61,572 nucleotides of DNA, taken from Actinophytocola sp. (lineage in GTDB: Bacteria; Actinomycetota; Actinomycetes; Mycobacteriales; Pseudonocardiaceae). The position numbers were made by a program, and so were the translations under genes. The stretch is taken from NCBI GenBank assembly GCA_009377385.1, contig WHUD01000006.1:1-61572 (forward strand), written 5' to 3'. This document shows positions 7,755 to 16,443 of this stretch, piece by piece; positions within the stretch are counted from its first letter, which is position 1; each line of letters opens with the position of its first letter. The notes beneath the pieces were generated by a model. The model searched no databases, was not told the origin of the DNA, and saw nothing but the letters and a program-made list of their open reading frames with translations.

Positions 7755-10700
7755 TCAGGCCTGGATCGACTTGCCGGTCAGCATGCCGACGAACTTGGCG
7801 AACATCCCCTTGACGCCACTGTGCGCGGTCTCGCTGCGCGCGGGCAGCGAGTCGACAGCGGGCAGCGCCGAGCCGATCTGCGGGGCGGCGACAGGAGCCT
7901 GCGGCAGGTCCATGTTCACGCCCGACAGCTCGCCCGAGACGGGCAGCTCGCCACCGGCGGGCAGGCCACCGGCCAGCGGAAGCTCACCCGACAGCGGCAG
8001 CTCCGAGAGCTCATCGACGTCGGTCGGCAGCGCAGCAGCGTCGGTGGGCAGGCCCTCGGTCGGCAGCGCGGGCAGCTCGCCAGCGGCGGGCAGGTCCCGG
8101 CCGGTCGCCGGCAGACCAGCGGTCGGCAGGCCCGGAGCCGGCAGGCTGTCGATACCCGGCAGCGCAGGAAGCTCCGGCAACGCCACAACGTCCGTGGGCA
8201 GACCGTCCGTCGGCAGACCCTCGGTCGGCAGCGCAGCAGCGTCCGTGGGCAGACCGTCGGTGGGCAGGCCCTCCGTCGGCAGGCCCTCCGTGGGCAGCGC
8301 GGCGGCGTCGGTCGGCAGCGCGGGCAGCTCACCAGCGGCGGGCAGGTCCCGGCCGGTCGCCGGCAAACCAGCGGTCGGCAGGCTGTCGACACCAGGCAGG
8401 CCGTCCAGCGACACGTCGCCGAGGCCCGGCAGCTCGCCAGCAGGCAGCTCACCGGCGCCGGGGAGGCCACCGGTCGGCAGGCCCGGAGCGGGCAGCGGCA
8501 TGTCGACACCCGGTGCCACCGGAGCCGAAATCGGCATCGGCTGCATCACCGGGCTCACGTCGGTCGGCAGACCGGCACGCTGCGAACGCAGTGCCTGCGC
8601 GGCAGCCATCTTGTTGAGGGCGGGCACGCTGTCGATCGACAGCTCCGAGCCGCTGAGCGGGAGGTTGAGCGGCGGCGCAGCGTTGTCCAGATTGACACTG
8701 GACACGTTGGTGCCAATGGCAAGCGCCTCGCCGAGCAGCGGAGCCGAGAAGTTGTACACCTGCACCAGGGCACCGACCGGCAGCTCGTTGTTGGTGCCAG
8801 ACAGGCTGGTCTGCTCACCAGACGTGGTCGCGGTGCCACCGACGACACCGGTCGTGGTGTTGTCGCCGATGCCGTGCGAGAGGCCACCAAGCGTGGCGGC
8901 GTTGCCGAACACCTGCCCAACCGCGGCGGCGGGTACGTCGAAGATGTTGCCCGAGATCGAGCCGGCCTCGCCGGAGGTCGCGATGTCGCCACCGGACGTC
9001 GAGTCGGTGGTGTTGGTGCCAACGCCGTCCGCAGTCGCGACGAGGCTGCCCGCGTTGCCGAAGCCCTGTGCGATGGGCAGACCCTGCGCGCCGAGCGCGT
9101 TGCCGGAGCCGGAGCCCTGGTCACCAACAGTCGCGACGTCGCCACCGGCCTCGGAGACGACCTCGTTGGCGCCTTCGCCCGACGCGCTACCGATCCAGGA
9201 CGCGGCGTTGCCGAACGCCGTGCCAGCGCCGCCGACCGGGGCGTAGAGCACGTTGCCACCGAGCGAGCCGCCGGTGCCGTCGGTCGTCGCGTCGCCGCCT
9301 GCTGCGGCTTCGGTCACGTTGAAGGCGGTGCCGTCGGCCTGGCCAATCCAGGACGCGCCCATGCCGTGGCCCTGCAGCGGCGTCGCGAGAGCGCCGTTGG
9401 CGACGTTACCCGCGAGGGTGCCTTCCGAACCGTCAGCCTCGACCTCGCCACCGGCCGTCGTCGAGGAGTTGGACTCGGCAGAGCCGGATGCGCTGCCGCC
9501 CCAGACGCCGCCGATGCCGAAGGCCTGCGCCGGCGACGCGCTGGCCACCTGGCCGACGTTGCCGGAGAGCGTGCCGCCCTTACCGGAGCCGGTGTAGTCG
9601 CCACCGGCGGTCGTCGTGGTGTCGGCGTTCGCCTGGCCGTGGCCCTGGCCGATCCAGGCGCCACCGATGCCGTAGCCCTGCAGCGGCTGTGCGATCGGCG
9701 TTGCGATCACGTTCGAGCTGCCGGTGCCGTTGTCGTCGGAGGTGTTGCCGTCGCCACCGGCGTTGACGACCTTGGTCTCGGACGCGGTGCCCGAGCCCTC
9801 GCCGCCCCATGCGCCGCCGATGCCGAACAGCTCGCCAGGCGATGCGACCGGCGTCTGCACGATGTTGCCGCCGACGGTGGAGTCGTCACCGGTCGTGCCG
9901 TTGTAACCACCGGCGTCGACCAGCTTGTCCTCGGATGCTTCCGCCTCGGCGGTGCCGATCCAGCTGCCGCCGACGCCGAACGCCTCGACCGGCGAAGCCA
10001 GCGGGGCGTGCACCGAGTTGCCGCCACCGGTTGAGCCGGTGCCCGAGGTGTAGGTGCCGCTGCCTGCCTCCGCGCTGTTGGAGTTCTCGCACTCGGTGCT
10101 CGACGCGATGCCGATCCAGCTGCCTGCGCTGCAGAACACCTCGATTGGGGCGGCGACCGGCGCGTCGGCCATGTTGCCGGACACCACGCTGTCCTCACCC
10201 GATGTGTTGGAGAAGGCGCCTGCCTCGGTCTCGGTCGACTGCGAGGTACCGCCCTCGGCCTTCGCGTCGCTGCCAGCGGCCGCGGTACCGATCCAGGTGC
10301 CTGCGATGCCGTGCCCTGTCAGGTTGCCTGCGCCCTGCGGCTGGGCGATGTTGCCGGAGCCGACGCCACCATCGCCATCGGTCTGGATGTAGGTGTCGAT
10401 GTCGTTCAGGCCGGTCTGCGTGCCACCGGCCGTCGCATCGGTGCTTGACTCGGCGCCTGCGGTGTCCGCGCCGCCGACCCAGCTACCTGCGTTGTTGTTG
10501 AACCCGCCTGCCGCGGCCAGCGGGCCACCGCCCGCGTTGCCGGAGAGCACGCCGTCGGAGCCGTCGGTCTCGAGGTAGCCACCGCTGTGTGCGGACGAGT
10601 CGGCAGAGTTGCCGTCCGACGACGCCGTGCCGCCAGCGGCGAGCGCGTTGTTGTTGCCCTGCAACGGCGTCGCGGCCTGCCCGGCGAGGATGTTGCCGGA

Positions 10701-11303
10701 CAGCGTGCCTTCCGTGCCGTTCGTCTCGACGTTGCCGCCGGTGGTCGTCTCCTGCTGGGCGGTGTTGCCGCCGGTTGTCGCGTCGCCGAGCAGTGCGCCC
10801 GCGTTGTTCGCGATCTGGATCGGGGCGGCCCAGTCGAGGTCGACGACGTTGCCCGCGAGGGGGGCACCGCTGCCGTCCGTGCTGATGTTGTTGGTGCCGT
10901 CGTAGGTCTGGGTGGAGTCGCCGCCCGTGGTCTCGGCGTCGCCGAGCACGCCGGCGGCGTTGTTGGTCACCTGCACCGGCACGGCGAGGTCGGCATTGAC
11001 GCGGTTCCCATGGAAGGGGTCGTCCTTGGCGATGTCGCTCTGCTCGTAGGCGTCGACCACCGGGTCGGTGACGTCCTTGGTGCTGACGGTCTCCTGCAGT
11101 TCGGGAGCTTCCTGCTGCTCGCCGGTCAGGGTGCCCATGTTGTTGTTCGAGATGTCGACCGGGACGGTGACGCCACCGTCGATGGGGCTTGCCGGACGAT
11201 CCGGATCCACGTTCTCGTCCGCGGATGCGATGCCGGTGCCCAGCATGAACATCCCACCGGTCACGAGCGCGGTCTGAATACCGCGCTTCGCCCACTTATG
11301 CAT
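7755..11303 (-). CDS. Giant secreted chaplin-like repeat protein
   Basis: An 1182-aa protein with a signal peptide (MHKWAKRGIQTALVTGGMFM, cleavage near GIASA-DE). About 16 degenerate repeats follow (residues about 40-885), each with the plan (S)GN-x4-P-x3-P-x4-GxxxSWIGxAxG. This resembles the chaplin (ChpA-C) motif GN..P..PV.VCGN...IG. Only one repeat keeps a cysteine pair (VFCSAGSWIGIASSTEC). Residues about 905-1130 are Pro/Leu/Gly-rich, made of LPTEG/LPTDG/LPAAGE units. The tail SGVKGMFAKFVGMLTGK is amphipathic. The ATG is preceded by GGAGT. Chaplins are surface amyloids, but that role is inference here. No other domain is recognised. Confidence 0.8.
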   Translation of the reverse strand: MHKWAKRGIQTALVTGGMFMLGTGIASADENVDPDRPASPIDGGVTVPVDISNNNMGTLTGEQQEAPELQETVSTKDVTDPVVDAYEQSDIAKDDPFHGNRVNADLAVPVQVTNNAAGVLGDAETTGGDSTQTYDGTNNISTDGSGAPLAGNVVDLDWAAPIQIANNAGALLGDATTGGNTAQQETTTGGNVETNGTEGTLSGNILAGQAATPLQGNNNALAAGGTASSDGNSADSSAHSGGYLETDGSDGVLSGNAGGGPLAAAGGFNNNAGSWVGGADTAGAESSTDATAGGTQTGLNDIDTYIQTDGDGGVGSGNIAQPQGAGNLTGHGIAGTWIGTAAAGSDAKAEGGTSQSTETEAGAFSNTSGEDSVVSGNMADAPVAAPIEVFCSAGSWIGIASSTECENSNSAEAGSGTYTSGTGSTGGGNSVHAPLASPVEAFGVGGSWIGTAEAEASEDKLVDAGGYNGTTGDDSTVGGNIVQTPVASPGELFGIGGAWGGEGSGTASETKVVNAGGDGNTSDDNGTGSSNVIATPIAQPLQGYGIGGAWIGQGHGQANADTTTTAGGDYTGSGKGGTLSGNVGQVASASPAQAFGIGGVWGGSASGSAESNSSTTAGGEVEADGSEGTLAGNVANGALATPLQGHGMGASWIGQADGTAFNVTEAAAGGDATTDGTGGSLGGNVLYAPVGGAGTAFGNAASWIGSASGEGANEVVSEAGGDVATVGDQGSGSGNALGAQGLPIAQGFGNAGSLVATADGVGTNTTDSTSGGDIATSGEAGSISGNIFDVPAAAVGQVFGNAATLGGLSHGIGDNTTTGVVGGTATTSGEQTSLSGTNNELPVGALVQVYNFSAPLLGEALAIGTNVSSVNLDNAAPPLNLPLSGSELSIDSVPALNKMAAAQALRSQRAGLPTDVSPVMQPMPISAPVAPGVDMPLPAPGLPTGGLPGAGELPAGELPGLGDVSLDGLPGVDSLPTAGLPATGRDLPAAGELPALPTDAAALPTEGLPTEGLPTDGLPTDAAALPTEGLPTDGLPTDVVALPELPALPGIDSLPAPGLPTAGLPATGRDLPAAGELPALPTEGLPTDAAALPTDVDELSELPLSGELPLAGGLPAGGELPVSGELSGVNMDLPQAPVAAPQIGSALPAVDSLPARSETAHSGVKGMFAKFVGMLTGKSIQA
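8061..8382. repeat. Internal 70-bp duplication in the Pro-rich coding tail
   Basis: Bases 8061-8130 and 8313-8382 are near identical (two differences seen), 252 bp (84 codons) apart. They encode the same block containing LPATGRDLPAAGELPALPT. The intervening DNA consists of shorter 12-15-bp units encoding LPTEG/LPTDG. This points to recent in-frame duplication and a length-variable region. Confidence 0.8.
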
Positions 11304-11430
11304 TAGGGGTACTCCTTGATTGGGATTAATCGGGGTTGCGAATATTTCGCAGGGGAGACGTCTGGCGGATAGCCACGACGAACTTCAGGGCATGCGCTCA
11401 GAAGACGCGCGTCGCCCTTGGGGAATGACC

Positions 11431-12477
11431 TCAGTCAGGAGTGACGCCGGGCTGGCGGCCCGGCTCGAACAGCGCGACAGTCGCGCCGGAAAGGGCCTTG
11501 GTCGCCGAAGCGGCGATCAAGGCGAAACCCGAGCCGAAGGTGACGGCGAGCGGCGAACCGTCCGCATGCCCGCCGGTGGCACCACCATTGGCGGGCGCGG
11601 TCGGCGCAGCAGGCGCACCTGCCGGCAGCCGCACTGGGCTGCCGTCGCTCGGGGAGTCTGTGCCATCGGAAGCCGCGACGACATCGGCAGCGCGGTCGAC
11701 GCCGCGATCAGCGGCCACCATGATCTGGTCGGCCCGCTCGGCGGTGTCGTCAGCGAGGAAGGCGTTGTCTGACACCGAGCCTCCGACGCCTGTGGGAACG
11801 CTCGGCGCTGGCATCGGCATCGGGGCGGCGCCGTCTGTGATGCCGCCGGGGAGGCTGGGCAGCACGTCGTCTGCTGCCGGGCGGAACAAGTTGTCGAGCT
11901 CGCCGTGCAGGTCGTTGAGGTGCGCGGCGTCGTTCAGCGCGCCGTCGAGGCCGAGATCGCCCCGACCGGGCTGCTTGTAGTCGAGCGCGAACAGACCGTT
12001 GAGCATCTCAGCGAGGCCGTCAGACGTCGCGTGCAGGTGGTCGCTCGAGCCAAGTGAGTTCGCGGGCTGGTGGACAGCGGAGGACCCGTTTGCGGCAGTG
12101 TCGTCGCTGTCCGCGTCGTCCGCGTCCTCGCGACCTGGCTTGCCGTGCTTGCCACGCGTGCCGTCGTCGTCTGCTGGGCCGGGCTCGTTGTTCGCACGCA
12201 GCGCGTTCTGCACGCGGTCGACATTTTCGTCGACGCGGTGCACGCCATCGCGCACGGTCTGCTCGCCGTCAGCGACGACGTTGTCCACCTTGACCAGCTT
12301 TGGCCCGCTGAGCCACGAGTTGTCGTCAGAGTCGTGCTCGGCGCTCGCGCTCGCGGTGGTCATGGCCCACGCGGCGACGCTGGCGGCGATGGAGCCGCCG
12401 ACCACGGTGAGGGCACGCAGGCACCAGCGCCGGGCGCGGCTCGCGCGCTCCTGCTTCGCTGTTGCCACCGAGTTCAC
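11431..12477 (-). CDS. Secreted or membrane-anchored protein of unknown function
   Basis: A 348-aa protein starting at a GTG (12477) with AAGGA five bases upstream. It has an N-terminal hydrophobic signal (LRALTVVGGSIAASVAAWAM, ending ASASA-EH). A low-complexity Asp/Gly/Pro-rich middle follows, then a second hydrophobic stretch near the C-terminus (GSGFALIAASATKALSGATV). No family is recognised. It lies 127 bp upstream of the chaplin-like gene on the same strand and shares its exported, low-complexity nature, so the two may act together at the cell surface (inference). Confidence 0.7.
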   Translation of the reverse strand: MNSVATAKQERASRARRWCLRALTVVGGSIAASVAAWAMTTASASAEHDSDDNSWLSGPKLVKVDNVVADGEQTVRDGVHRVDENVDRVQNALRANNEPGPADDDGTRGKHGKPGREDADDADSDDTAANGSSAVHQPANSLGSSDHLHATSDGLAEMLNGLFALDYKQPGRGDLGLDGALNDAAHLNDLHGELDNLFRPAADDVLPSLPGGITDGAAPMPMPAPSVPTGVGGSVSDNAFLADDTAERADQIMVAADRGVDRAADVVAASDGTDSPSDGSPVRLPAGAPAAPTAPANGGATGGHADGSPLAVTFGSGFALIAASATKALSGATVALFEPGRQPGVTPD

Positions 12478-12782
12478 CGGGTCCTTCAACTGCCTAGACG
12501 ACTGGGGACGTGCTGTATCGCAACTCGTTCTCTGGCTGCGATCGGGAATTGCACTTCGTATTCGCGTCGGCACCGCATGTGGTGCGTCGCAATGAGGTTT
12601 GCAAATGGCTCGGGGGTTTCGCACGCTCGACACGAGCAGTGCCCCCCATCGTGTGACAAACACTCTGTGCAGTCACGAGTTACAGCTTGTGATCAAGCCT
12701 GACCGGTTCCGGTTACCGGTAGGTAACTGGAACTTCCTAATCCTCGTGCCGACACGGCACGTGGCCCCGCTACCGTTGCGCC
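12478..12782. promoter_or_regulatory. Divergent promoter region with two inverted repeats
   Basis: This is a 305-bp gap between the divergent secreted-protein and AI-2E genes. It holds GTTACC-ggta-GGTAAC (12712-12727) with the nested palindrome TACCGGTA, and CGTGCC-gacac-GGCACG (12745-12761). Both lie within 70 bp of the AI-2E start. They look like operator sites. The regulator is unknown and no convincing -10/-35 pair was assigned. Confidence 0.45.
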
Positions 12783-13988
12783 GTGTCCGAGAAGAGTGCT
12801 GACCCAGCCCCGAATGCGTCCGATCCCGCCCCGACCACCGACGTGACCAGCATGGTTCCCGTCGGCCTCCGGCTCAGCGCCGCGTTCGCCTGGCGGCTGC
12901 TCGTGATCGCCGCGGCGATCGGCGTCATCATCTGGCTCGTCGGGAAACTCGCGCTGGTGACGACCACGCTCGCGGTCGCGCTGCTGCTCGCTGCGCTGAT
13001 GGCACCCGTCGTCGACCTGTGCATCCGCAAGGTCCGGCTGTCGAGGGGACTTGCCGTCGCGGCGACGCTCGTCGGCGGCCTCGCGCTGCTCGGCGGGTTG
13101 GTGACGTTCGTTGTCGTGCAGTTCACGGATGGCCTCCCGGCGCTGCAGAGGCAGCTCAACCGCAGCTTCAACCAGGTGGAACGCTGGCTCACCGAGGGTC
13201 CGCTCGGGCTGCAAACCGCCGACATCAACGATCTGATCGGCCAGGTCGTGTCCTATGTGCAGCAGAACCAGGGCACGATCACGACCAGCGCGCTCACCAC
13301 GGCGGGCGCTGTTGGCGAGTTCCTCACCGGCTTCCTGCTCACGGTGTTCATCCTGATCTTCTTCCTGCTGCACGGTGAGGACATCTGGTCGTTCCTGGTC
13401 AAGGCGGTGCCTGGCGAGGCGCGGCAGCAGGCGGATGTCGCTGGCCGGCGCGGGTTCGCGTCGCTGGTGAGCTACGTGCGTGCCACCGCGATCGTCGCCG
13501 TCGTCGACGCCGTCGGCATCGGCATCGGGCTGTGGGCTCTCGGCGTGCCGCTTGTGGTGCCGCTGGCGACGCTGGTCTTCCTCGGCGCGTTCATCCCGAT
13601 CATCGGTGCCGTCATCACCGGCGCGATCGCGGTGCTGGTCGCGCTCGTGACGGTTGGCTGGATCAAGGCGCTGATCGCGCTCGCCATCGTCATCGCCGTG
13701 ATGCAGGTGGAGAGCAACGTCCTGCAACCGCTGCTGCTCGGCAGGGCGGTGAAGATCCACCCACTCGCGGTGATCCTCGCGATCACGGCGGGTCTGGTCG
13801 TCGCGGGCATCACCGGCGCGCTCGTGTCCGTGCCGCTGGTCGCCGTCATCAACGCGGGCGCGAAGTCGCTGATCGCCGAAGACGAGGCGCAGGTCGGGGA
13901 GGACGTGCCGGTGCTGGCGCGTGGCGGCTCGTCGCCTGGCTTCGTTGCGGAACGGTCGGAGGACGACGACGCGCAGGACGAGGAGTGA
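12783..13988 (+). CDS. AI-2E family (UPF0118) transporter
   Basis: A 401-aa protein with eight or so predicted membrane helices. The conserved C-terminal core is recognisable (PLVVPLATLVFLGAFIPIIG and LLLGRAVKIHPLAVILAITA). It starts at a GTG. The family includes TqsA and other permeases or Na+/H+ antiporters; the substrate here is unknown. The C-terminal tail is acidic and cytoplasmic. The gene stands alone, divergent from the secreted-protein gene, and its stop is followed at once by a 21-bp repeat array. Confidence 0.9.
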   Translation: MSEKSADPAPNASDPAPTTDVTSMVPVGLRLSAAFAWRLLVIAAAIGVIIWLVGKLALVTTTLAVALLLAALMAPVVDLCIRKVRLSRGLAVAATLVGGLALLGGLVTFVVVQFTDGLPALQRQLNRSFNQVERWLTEGPLGLQTADINDLIGQVVSYVQQNQGTITTSALTTAGAVGEFLTGFLLTVFILIFFLLHGEDIWSFLVKAVPGEARQQADVAGRRGFASLVSYVRATAIVAVVDAVGIGIGLWALGVPLVVPLATLVFLGAFIPIIGAVITGAIAVLVALVTVGWIKALIALAIVIAVMQVESNVLQPLLLGRAVKIHPLAVILAITAGLVVAGITGALVSVPLVAVINAGAKSLIAEDEAQVGEDVPVLARGGSSPGFVAERSEDDDAQDEE

Positions 13989-13991
13989 CGA

Positions 13992-14054
13992 ATACGGCGT
14001 CGGGAGCGGGGGACACGACGTCACCGGCGGGGGACACAGCGCGGTGGTTCAGGG
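13992..14054. repeat. 21-bp tandem repeat array, left copy (3 units)
   Basis: Three consecutive 21-bp units (13992-14012, 14013-14033, 14034-14054) share the pattern (a/g)a-acg-cgtc-g-gg. It starts four bases after the AI-2E stop codon. A sister array lies on the other side of the DUF1707 gene (14350-14433). The terminal units of both arrays are alike (gacac(a/g)gcg...tcagg). Confidence 0.75.
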
Positions 14055-14100
14055 TTTTTCCCCGATCCGGGTGTGTCGTCGCGCGGTTAGCATCGGTGCC

Positions 14101-14343
14101 ATGACTGACGCCGCGAACGGCACAGGACAAGTCAGCGTGAACCCGCGCGACCTGCGCGTCTCCGACGCCGAGCGGGAGCACGTGGTGAGCCTGCTACAAC
14201 GGGCCATCGGGCGCGGCCTGATCGACCTGGACGAGTTCACCGAACGCACCGACATCGCCTACAACGCGATGACGCGCGGCCAGCTCAACGTCGTGCTCGC
14301 CGACTTGCCCGGCTTGGTACACGTCGACGCGCCTCGGCGCTGA
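14101..14343 (+). CDS. DUF1707 domain protein
   Basis: An 80-aa protein that is essentially one DUF1707 (SHOCT-like) domain. The signature runs from LRVSDAEREHVVSLLQRAIG through GLIDLDEFTERTDIAYNAMT to LVVLADLPGL-type end residues. Such domains usually sit at the N-terminus of actinobacterial membrane proteins; here there is no membrane helix. The function is unknown. The gene is bracketed on both sides by related 21-bp repeat arrays. Confidence 0.88.
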   Translation: MTDAANGTGQVSVNPRDLRVSDAEREHVVSLLQRAIGRGLIDLDEFTERTDIAYNAMTRGQLNVVLADLPGLVHVDAPRR

Positions 14344-14349
14344 GCACGG

Positions 14350-14433
14350 AACACGGCGTCGGGAACGAGGAACACGACGTCCGGAACGAGGAACACGACG
14401 TCCGGAACGGGGGACACGGCGGTGGGGGTCAGG
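14350..14433. repeat. 21-bp tandem repeat array, right copy (4 units)
   Basis: Four units of exactly 21 bp (14350, 14371, 14392, 14413) are built on aacacgacgtccggaacg plus agg/ggg. Units 2 and 3 differ at one base. The array fills the space between the DUF1707 stop and the convergent ribokinase stop. It is too short and lacks unique spacers, so it is not a CRISPR. Confidence 0.85.
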
Positions 14434-15316
14434 TGCCCTGGGCGCCGTGCCGCAGCACCGACTCTGCCGCGTAGATCACCGCATGGCGGGCGGCGTCTGG
14501 CAGTGGCGCTCCGGTGGCGAGCTTGGCCGCCAACGCCCCCGCGAAGGCGTCGCCAGCGCCCGTGGTGTCCACGACCCGGCCGTCGCCGAGTTCCGGCGCT
14601 GGCACCGCGACAACGGCATCCGCGTCGGCGATGATCGCGCCAGCCGCGCCGAGGGTCACCACGACAGAGCGGAGCCCACGATCGCGCAGTCCCGCAGCTA
14701 ATTCCTCGCCGCTGAGTTCGTCGCCAGTGCCGCCGAGCAGGACGGCCGCCTCGTGCTTGTTCACGATCAACGGATCGAGCGCTGCCAGCGTTTCCGCTGG
14801 TAGTTCCGCGACGGGGGAGGCGTTGAGGACGACACGCACACCGTGTGCTGAAGCGTGCGCCACCGCGTAGCAGACGGTCTCCAGCGGCACTTCGAGCACG
14901 GCGAACAGCACGCTCGCCGCGCTGACGACGTCGCCGGCGCGCCTGACGTCGGCCACGCTGACCCGCGCGTTCGCACCGGGCGAGACGACGATGGCGTTCT
15001 CCCCGTCAGGGGTCACCGTGATGTGGGCGGTGCCGCTCGGCCCGTCGACCCGGCGCACGGTGCTGGTGTCAACGCCGGCCTCGGCGAGCGAGGCGAGCAG
15101 CAGCGCACCGCCGTCGTCGTCACCCACCGCGCCGACGAAGCCGGTCCGCACGCCCTGCCGCGCGGCAGCCACCGCCGTGTTGGCGCCCTTGCCACCGGGA
15201 AACAGCGCGGTGTCGCCGCCGAGCACCGTCTCGCCGGGCGCGGGACGGCGCTCGACCCGTACCACGCGGTCAACGTTGGCCGAGCCGACGACGATCAGGT
15301 CCACCGAAGCTGCCAC
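14429..15316 (-). CDS. rbsK: Ribokinase (PfkB family)
   Basis: A 295-aa sugar kinase that would phosphorylate D-ribose with ATP in the cytoplasm. The N-terminal PfkB signature is visible in FPGGKGANTAVAAARQG. The C-terminal catalytic signature DTTGAGDAFAGALAAKLA contains the catalytic Asp. Length is typical. It is monocistronic here with no ribose transporter nearby, so other sugars or nucleosides remain possible. Its 3' end touches the 21-bp repeat array. Confidence 0.88.
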   Translation of the reverse strand: MAASVDLIVVGSANVDRVVRVERRPAPGETVLGGDTALFPGGKGANTAVAAARQGVRTGFVGAVGDDDGGALLLASLAEAGVDTSTVRRVDGPSGTAHITVTPDGENAIVVSPGANARVSVADVRRAGDVVSAASVLFAVLEVPLETVCYAVAHASAHGVRVVLNASPVAELPAETLAALDPLIVNKHEAAVLLGGTGDELSGEELAAGLRDRGLRSVVVTLGAAGAIIADADAVVAVPAPELGDGRVVDTTGAGDAFAGALAAKLATGAPLPDAARHAVIYAAESVLRHGAQGT

Positions 15317-15711
15317 GACGTCAGCCTGTCATAGTTCGGTTCACTCGGTCCGGTTTCCGTTGTCCCCCACTTACGCACCGTCACAGTACATAACGAATCG
15401 GGCCAATAAGACACCGGCGGACGGCAAATATCCGCCCAGTGCTGCGAAATGTCACAATGCACGGCATCATGGCGGAGGTTGCACTGTGTCACTCGTTCGT
15501 GGGTTGACACACCACGGCCTCCAACGGCTAGCACCAGTCCTGCCACCCGCATCGGTGGCGGATCGAGTCGCCGGCGTCGATCGCGTAGCCCCCCGAGTGA
15601 TCGGCGCCGGTGGCGCCTCGATAGGTGACCCCCGGTGGCGCATCGACTGCGTCAGGTACCGCCTCGATCGAGGCACTGCGCCCTGCCGGTTACGCGCAGT
15701 ATCGTCGAAGT
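15317..15711. promoter_or_regulatory. Divergent rbsK/TetR intergenic region
   Basis: A 395-bp gap with no convincing gene. It contains the perfect 14-bp palindrome GCCTCGATCGAGGC at 15661-15674, 37 bp before the TetR-type start, a plausible autoregulatory operator. A direct repeat of cggtggcgc(a/c)tcg occurs at about 15608 and 15633. Promoter elements were not assigned. Confidence 0.4.
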
Positions 15712-16440
15712 ATGAGCGAGGCCAACCGCTCGGAGCGGCCGATGTCGGGTACTGGCTCCCTGATCAAGGAAGCCGCCCGCAAGTTGCTCGTCGAGCACGG
15801 TGTCGCGGGGGTGACGTTGCGCGCCATCGCCCGCGAGCTTGGGCTGACCGCACCCGCGCTCTACCGCTACTACCGCTCCCACTCGCAACTCCTTGAGCAG
15901 CTGCGAGGCGAGATCAGCGTGGAACTCGCCGACGAACTCTACGAGGACGTCGCACAGCTCCCCGACGACGGCATCGGGCAGTTCTTCGCCGTCTGCCGGG
16001 GCTTCCGCCGCTGGGCGCTCGCCCACCCGCACGAGTTCGCGCTGGTGTTCGCCTCGGTGGCCACCGAACAGACCTCGGCGCCGCTGACCGGAGCGAACGA
16101 GCCGTTCGGCAGGGTGTTCATCACCAGCATGGCGCGGGTGCTCGTCAGCCACGAACTCGCGGGCCTGCCCGACGACCTTGTGCCGTCCGCGCTACGCAAC
16201 GACGTCGCCGCGTTCCGGCAGACGGTGCTCGACACGCTCGCCCGCGAAGGCGTGCGCATCGACCCGCAACGGCTGCCGCTGGAAGTCGCGTTCCTGATGG
16301 TGCAGTACTGGATCCGCATCTACGGGCACGTCACGCTGGAGGTGTTCGGCAACTTCCCGATGCCGGTCGCCCAGCCCGACGTGCTGTTCGACGCGATGCT
16401 GGCCGAACTGGCCCGCGAGCTCGGCCTCGGCGCGCTTTGA
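15712..16440 (+). CDS. TetR/AcrR family regulator
   Basis: A 242-aa repressor. The N-terminal helix-turn-helix (about residues 15-60) reads VTLRAIARELGLTAPALYRY. The C-terminal ligand domain resembles the WHG (TetR_C_13) type, with FRRWALAHPHEFALVFAS and a conserved C-terminal helix. I chose the ATG at 15712, which places the DNA-binding domain at the expected distance. No adjacent target operon is obvious: rbsK is divergent and leuS convergent. Confidence 0.9.
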   Translation: MSEANRSERPMSGTGSLIKEAARKLLVEHGVAGVTLRAIARELGLTAPALYRYYRSHSQLLEQLRGEISVELADELYEDVAQLPDDGIGQFFAVCRGFRRWALAHPHEFALVFASVATEQTSAPLTGANEPFGRVFITSMARVLVSHELAGLPDDLVPSALRNDVAAFRQTVLDTLAREGVRIDPQRLPLEVAFLMVQYWIRIYGHVTLEVFGNFPMPVAQPDVLFDAMLAELARELGLGAL

Positions 16441-16443
16441 GCG

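Noticed and set aside
8069..8400. LPATG motifs in the chaplin-like protein as sortase signals
   Set aside because: They lie within the repeat stalk and are not followed by a hydrophobic helix and basic tail at the C-terminus.
13992..14433. 21-bp arrays as a CRISPR
   Set aside because: Units are contiguous without unique spacers and no cas gene is in the window.
15295..15552. An 85-codon minus-strand frame upstream of rbsK
   Set aside because: Overlaps the rbsK start in another frame, no domain and no ribosome-binding site.
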